A stretch of 25,215 bases of DNA, taken from assembly GCA_905250885.1 (NCBI GenBank), contig CAJNOQ010002282.1, positions 1 through 25,215 on the forward strand. The letters are read 5' to 3'. The stretch's first letter is position 1; the number at the start of each line of letters is the position of its first letter. This DNA comes from Didymodactylos carnosus. Taxonomy: Eukaryota; Rotifera; Eurotatoria; Philodinida; Philodinidae. Below are positions 20,671-25,215 of this stretch, piece after piece. The notes beneath the pieces were generated by a model. It did no database searches. It saw nothing but the letters and a program-made list of their open reading frames with translations, and was not told where the DNA came from. A program made the position numbers and the translations under genes.

Positions 20671-20805
20671 ACGTATGCTGTGTAAAAAGACTTTGGAAAA
20701 ATGTCATCATGCACTAATCTTCATTTTCTGTAGCTTTAATAATTACGAAGTGAACACTTCAGATAGTTATTTCAGATATCTAATATTTCTATGTCTTCAT
20801 CAACC
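20671..20805 (+). pseudogene. Inverted copy of the receptor 5' end
   Basis: Bases 20671-20804 are the reverse complement of about 20380-20515: the upstream flank plus an ATG at 20791 followed by TCTTCATCAAC, coding MSSST. Similarity stops there. The following sequence (CCATTGCC then ATTTTCTACATGA) does not continue the receptor. The two starts point away from each other across about 155 bp of different sequence. It is the broken end of an inverted duplication, not a gene. Confidence 0.8.
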
Positions 20806-20879
20806 ACCCATTGCCAAATTTTCTACATGACTTGTCTCACCAAAACGAGAAAATAAAAAAAACGTGTTTTTATCCGGTT

Positions 20880-21290
20880 TTTCCTAGAAGTGTTGAAACG
20901 AGAAACTAGAAAAATGCTTTGCTTTCCGTTTGTTTTCTCAACGCACAGAAACCATAAGATGAGAGAACGCTTTCCTACGCGTTTCAAGGGAAAACGAAAA
21001 GAGACACCATATCTCTTTTCTAGTTTCGATACGTTTAAAAAAAAACGTTTTGGAATGCGAAATTAAACATGGCATTTCGATGCGTTCGTGAAAAAAACCG
21101 AGGAAAACTGAGTTTCTTTTACAAATGCGTTGAAATGCAAAAATAAAAACTGGCATTTTACTCCGTTTTTTTCACAAACGCGACGCAACGCCATAGCTGT
21201 TGTTCTAGTTTCCACACATCTAAAAAGAAAACGTTTTGGAACGCGAAACTCAACATGACTTTTCATAGCGTTTGTAAAAAAAATGGATTA
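20880..21290. repeat. Imperfect direct repeats rich in AAAACG and ATGCG
   Basis: A block beginning CTAGTTTC and containing AAAACGTTTTGGAA(T/C)GCGAAA occurs at 21020 and again at 21204, about 184 bp apart. Between them a third, weaker relative (TGCAAAAATAAAAACTGGCAT then TTTTTTTCACAAACGC) lies near 21135. The A-rich and CG-containing blocks suggest an old transposon or satellite. Three short minus-strand frames here are by-products. Confidence 0.55.
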
Positions 21291-21299
21291 AAACGTCAG

Positions 21300-21894
21300 T
21301 TTTTATTGGAAAGGGATAAGAGATGTATACACAAACGCTGATCACTGGACAATGAGAAGAGAGATTTTATCGGTAGTCGTGCCAAAACTGAGCTATTCTC
21401 TCATTCAATCTTTTATTCCTGGCTTAACCCTGTACAGATTTACAGCAGCGCGAATACATGCAGCCACAGTGGGAGTCGGGGTGACTTTAGAACTCGAACC
21501 TGTGCACACACAGAGATTTTCAGAGGCACAGCTGGAAAGTTTCCTAGATTTTGTCACAAGTGAACATGTGTGCACGGACATGCCTTTTGGGGAACAGAAG
21601 TTGAAACTCACTGATGGATCCCATATTTTTGTGCCTAATACTATTCGAAATATGAGTGCCACGCGTATTATTCAACAATACAAATCTTATATTCTCGAAA
21701 ATGAGCCGGGCTTTTCTTCTCTCGGTGACAGAAGTCTCTATAAAATACTTGAGATGTGTAAGGCATCGCAGAGAAAAAGTCTTCAGGATCTCAACTATTT
21801 TGCATTAGATGCTTCAGAAGCTTTTGATTCCCTTGCAAAGTTAGTTCATTTATATTTTTCGTTTTTTCCTATAAGATATACTTTGTCTTCGTAA
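21300..21894 (+). pseudogene. First copy of the N-terminal exon of an invertebrate multi-domain gene
   Basis: The coding frame opens right after the AG acceptor at 21299 and is in frame upstream of ATG 21352: it includes KGIRDVYTNADHWTMRRE. Further blocks are LIQSFIPGLTLYRF, RIHAATVGVG, FLDFVTSEHVCTDMPFGEQK, FVPNTIRNMSATRIIQQY and RKSLQDLNYFALDASEAF. All match the amino part of an uncharacterised protein family I recall as repeated in cnidarians, molluscs and other invertebrates (blocks like A..W.TRRQILSI and RKSLQGLDY). The family-like sequence ends near residue K160; a GTTAGT at 21840 is a plausible donor. If unspliced, the frame ends at TAA 21892, with AATAAA at 21909. Function is unknown; the family is probably mobile or expanded. 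Confidence 0.55.
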
Positions 21895-21995
21895 AATTTA
21901 TTATTTACAATAAACAGTTAGACGTTTTCGATTACAATGTGCAATCTTCTTCAGTGTAACATAAAACAAAATAAAATAAAATTCGTATAAATCAG

Positions 21996-22590
21996 TTTTT
22001 ATTGGAAAGGGATAAGAGATGTATACACAAACGCTGATCACTGGACAATGAGAAGAGAGATTTTATCGGTAGTCGTGCCAAAACTGAGCTATTCTCTCAT
22101 TCAATCTTTTATTCCTGGCTTAACCCTGTACAGATTTACAGCAGCGCGAATACATGCAGCCACAGTGGGAGTCGGGGTGACTTTAGAACTCGAACCTGTG
22201 CACACACAGAGATTTTCAGAGGCACAGCTGGAAAGTTTCCTAGATTTTGTCACAAGTGAACATGTGTGCACGGACATGCCTTTTGGGGAACAGAAGTTGA
22301 AACTCACTGATGGATCCCATATTTTTGTGCCTAATACTATTCGAAATATGAGTGCCACGCGTATTATTCAACAATACAAATCTTATATTCTCGAAAATGA
22401 GCCGGGCTTTTCTTCTCTCGGTGACAGAAGTCTCTATAAAATACTTGAGATGTGTAAGGCATCGCAGAGAAAAAGTCTTCAGGATCTCAACTATTTTGCA
22501 TTAGATGCTTCAGAAGCTTTTGATTCCCTTGCAAAGTTAGTTCATTTATATTTTTCGTTTTTTCCTATAAGATATACTTTGTCTTCGTAA
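21996..22590 (+). pseudogene. Second, identical copy of the same exon
   Basis: It is the same exon as the preceding entry, displaced by 696 bp, with ATG at 22048, donor GTTAGT at 22536 and stop at 22588. The copy-2 acceptor context is AATCAG, versus CGTCAG in copy 1. This copy lies next to the 3' half of the gene. A 479-bp intron from 22536 to AAAG at 23014 would join it in phase: codon AA|G gives Lys, then the frame runs into SSSTRYIYDFCDPQGGK. Confidence 0.55.
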
Positions 22591-22687
22591 AATTTATTAT
22601 TTACAATAAACAGTTAGACGTTTTCGATTACAATGTGCAATCTTCTTCAGTGTAACATAAAACAAAATAAAATAAAATTCGTATAAA

Positions 22688-23014
22688 ATTAATACAACAA
22701 AATGTGTATATACAAAAGCAATTCTCGTTTAAAATGTAATGTGTACAGTAGATGTTAAAACTGTAATGTGCCATTCTTATTCTTGAAATATATTTATACC
22801 TCTACTTTAATGTTTTCTTTGTCTATTTCTCTCTCACTCGACTAAACTAGAACGATGAAAGAGTTGAAGAAAATTCGAGTATGTGTTTTATTTTATTTTA
22901 GTGCACCTAGATTAAAATAAATAAATAATATATGCGACGTAAATATATCATCTCTAGATATAAGCTTAGTTTACCAATATATTCTTCATCAACCCTTCCG
23001 TTCATATAACAAAG
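22688..23014 (+). other. Likely intron of the duplicated gene
   Basis: This AT-rich stretch has no open frame of note. It is the downstream part of a possible 22536-23014 intron. The acceptor AAAG is weak and the in-phase fit is the only support. Confidence 0.35.
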
Positions 23015-24235
23015 GTCATCTTCGACGCGATATATTTACGATTTTTGCGACCCTCAGGGTGGAAAGAGCGTTTGTGATAGGTGTTCTGTAGTAAACGGAA
23101 ATGTTCGCCGACATCTGAACGAGAAAAATGATGTAGAAACTGCCACCCAATTTGTCAATGCTGCTCAATCTAATGGGGGAGTTTCAGGGGTAAAAGCTGT
23201 CCGAGCAGAAGTTCTCAAAGAGAATAAAACTCAAGTGAAATTTCAGTTCCCCCTAATCACGTTTTTCAGCAACTTTCAATTCACCAAAGAGAGAGTAGTT
23301 GTTCACAGATCGTGGAAGGTAGGCTCAGGCAGATTAATAAAGTGGAAGAACCTCAAATTTGGAGAAAAATCCCTTTCGAGTGACTAATTCTAGCATCTTT
23401 CCCCATGAATGGTCACAGAATCGGAAATCAGTAGCTGGCAATGAAATTCCGACTAGTAGCTCCGCAGCCACCACCACTTCACCTGTCCTCCTTTCTCAAA
23501 AAATTCGATCAGACAGCGTTTTCGATTGTTGGAAAGAGGGCTGTATGAGACAGTTCTTTTTGATAAGGAAACTTGCTAGCCTACATGGCTTGCGGTGAGG
23601 TTTGCGTGTCAGAACGTTCAAACTCTCGCTGACACTGCCATTCAGTTATATAAATCGAAACTTGAGCAGATAGGTGACAGGCAGATTGTTTCTCTCAACC
23701 TAGAACTTTCTGCTTGCGCAGCTAAAATTACCGAAAAGGGTGCCTCTCTGTCAATTGGATGGGCTAATCCAAAGCAAAGAAAAGTAACCCGAATGGGCGA
23801 CAAAATGATTTATTTTCTTACACTGAAGTTTGATGATGGGATAAGGCGAGGAGTTCGCTGGAAGCCCCAAGAAGTTGTGGATGAAATCCATGAACGTCAA
23901 GAGGAAGGGCACTATACTTTCACCACACAAGGGTGGCTTACAGTCAACCAAATTCGCCAATTGTTCTCCCGCGAAAAGGCAAAGCGTCAAAAAATTCAGC
24001 CGCTTAATGATATTGACATAGATAAGAAGCATTCAAAGAGGATTTGGTGGAAGAAAAACTTTCTATTCGTAAAAAACTACGTGAAAAAAGCAAAAAGGTT
24101 CTAAGTGAGCAAATTCAGACATCTTCCTCTTCAACAAAACCTCGACCTCCAACTTCAGGAGTCAAACGTTCTGCTTCAGAACAGATTCAGTCGCCAGCTA
24201 AGCGACCTCCTTCCCGACAACAAAATAGGGGATGA
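23015..24235 (+). pseudogene. Frameshifted 3' half of the same invertebrate gene
   Basis: Four overlapping frames together carry the rest of the family. 23015-23387 has YIYDFCDPQGGKSVCDRC, RRHLNEKNDV and ITFFSNFQF. 23359-23598 has a degraded zinc finger (VFDCWKEGCMRQFF...H). 23595-24104 has LADTAIQLYKSKLEQ, SIGWANPKQRKVTRMGDK and LTVNQIRQLFSREKAKRQK, resembling the family's C-terminal MGWALK...FFSR block. 24044-24235 is a basic Ser-rich tail to TGA. The first frame ends in TAA 23385, so at least three frameshifts are needed (near 23370, 23595 and 24080). Some of the normal middle region between the first exon and the DPQGGK block seems missing. The protein's role is unknown. The gene is almost surely non-functional as a full-length product. 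Confidence 0.6.
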
Positions 24236-25215
24236 ATACTACTACATTTTACGGAGTACTTGAAACCACAGTCCATACCTCTCAGTGTTTTCTCGCATGT
24301 TTCTTTTTTCACAATACTTTTCTACTCTCCAAAACTATTTATTTCCGTTTTCTTTTTCGCTCTAACACTATAAAAGAACTATTTCCAAGAATGCAGCCTT
24401 TCAAAAATCTCAGTTCAATACATCCTTTGTTTGAGTCATTTGAATATCTGCAGTAACTATCAAGTCCATTGGCAGAACCCTCCTCTTCATCAGGGCCGGC
24501 CTACCACTTCATAGTTGCTGGTTAGATTTTTGGATGCTCAGAAAAGATTCTACAAAAAGGATTTTCTATCATACAAGGTTTTTTTAACATTCTTTTTATG
24601 CCGTTTCTTTGGCAAGCATTCTTGGAACACTTTCCGTTACTTTTTTTATTCAAGAGATAGTTATTTTGAAAAAAACAACAACAAACTTGTCTATCAGGGT
24701 AGCCTTCACGCGCCGACGAGGATCAACGCCTCTATTCTGCAAAGATGCGCGCCTTCGACCCTTCAAGCAGAAACAAAAACTCAGGTAAGTTGCATTTTTT
24801 TCTGTATGGTAAATAAAAGCAATTTTAAGAACATTTTAAGCGCGTGAATTTAGTTTAAAAGCTCTTCCCTCACATACAAATACTTCTTTGTTTAATCTAA
24901 ACACGCTGAATTTTAATTTAAGGGCCTCCCCCCCTCAGAAATGGTGATTTTCGGTCAAAAGATCGATTTTGAGATACGCACATGAAAAGATTGCCTGAAG
25001 TGTCTACTTCCAGAATCTGTACTGCTTTTGGTTACAAAAGTGGTTTTTCCGGGGTTTTGAGCAAGTTTCCTAAGAGCCTCGAAAAAACGGGTCTTCAAAT
25101 AATGGTTTTTTCCTGGATACTTATGCAATTAAAATTTTTCTGAAAACACAGCTTTGTAGAGCAAACGTTTCTGATCAAAATAAGACTTCGCACAACTCTG
25201 TATGACCTTGCATCG
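24236..25215. other. Downstream flank, no certain gene
   Basis: The frames 24232-24456 and 24515-24847 are T-rich and hydrophobic without family resemblance. The final 300 bp contain CG- and AAA-rich patches such as TTTTCGGTCAAAAGATCG but no repeat pair inside the window. Confidence 0.35.
24745..24784 (+). CDS. Possible first exon of a gene running off the window
   Basis: A short GC-richer patch holds ATG 24745 and codes MRAFDPSSRNKNS before a strong donor, CAG then GTAAGT at 24785. No partner acceptor or second exon can be identified in the remaining 430 bp. The donor could be chance. Confidence 0.15.

Larger units (their letters stand above)
21296..22687. repeat. Perfect 696-bp tandem duplication
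   Basis: Bases 21296-21991 and 21992-22687 are identical as far as I can read, including non-coding tails. The unit begins TCAG at what looks like a splice acceptor of the contained exon and ends GTATAAA. The two 180-residue open frames are the same protein. Identity over silent and non-coding sites means the duplication is very recent, homogenised, or an assembly artefact. Confidence 0.93.

Noticed and set aside
20938..21266. Two minus-strand frames with similar peptides as genes
   Set aside because: They lie in imperfect direct repeats rich in AAAACG. Their similarity is explained by the repeat.
1..25215. tRNA genes, telomeric repeats and CRISPR-like arrays
   Set aside because: I found no convincing tRNA cloverleaf, no runs of a telomere-like hexamer, and no regularly spaced short repeats with unique spacers. 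The regular repeats seen are head-to-tail or inverted without spacers.

Overview
The window reads as invertebrate nuclear DNA: AT-rich, with spliced genes that use GT-AG introns, long gene-poor stretches, and many inverted and tandem repeats and decayed transposon-like genes. My best guess is a bdelloid rotifer. The intact receptor gene at 19410-20393 and the broken gene at 15126-16442 both look like large protein families I associate with Adineta and Rotaria, and the gene at 604-3742 looks like a bacterial domain captured by an animal gene, which is common in that group. This assignment rests on remembered family resemblance, not on a search.

Layout. A 228-bp piggyBac-like MITE (263-490) lies upstream of a three-exon gene (604-3742). 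That gene joins one EGF module to a long domain of a type I know from Bacteroidetes secreted proteins. From 3743 to 8510 I see no convincing gene, only a short minus-strand coding-like stretch and two adjacent long hairpins (6071-6443 and 6470-6918). From 8511 to 14189 a 452-bp inverted repeat brackets about 4.7 kb. Inside it are a small palindromic MITE, a possible mariner remnant, a frameshifted transposon-type gene and a coiled-coil exon with a frameshift.

From 14.3 to 17.7 kb there are degenerate tandem repeats, a minus-strand multicopy-family pseudogene with in-frame TGA codons, and a 1.1-kb palindromic array built of units rich in GCTAATT hairpins. From 17.7 to 20.8 kb there are three copies of the 5' end of one GPCR gene: a truncated pseudogene whose start region is tandemly repeated four times, the intact 327-aa receptor, and an inverted copy cut off after about five codons. 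From 21.3 to 24.2 kb there is a broken gene of an uncharacterised multi-domain invertebrate family, whose first visible exon lies in a perfect 696-bp tandem duplication. The end of the window is mostly featureless.

The intact gene content is small: the receptor, and probably the EGF chimera. The rest is repeat-driven decay and local duplication. No operon-like or pathway relationship between the genes is visible.
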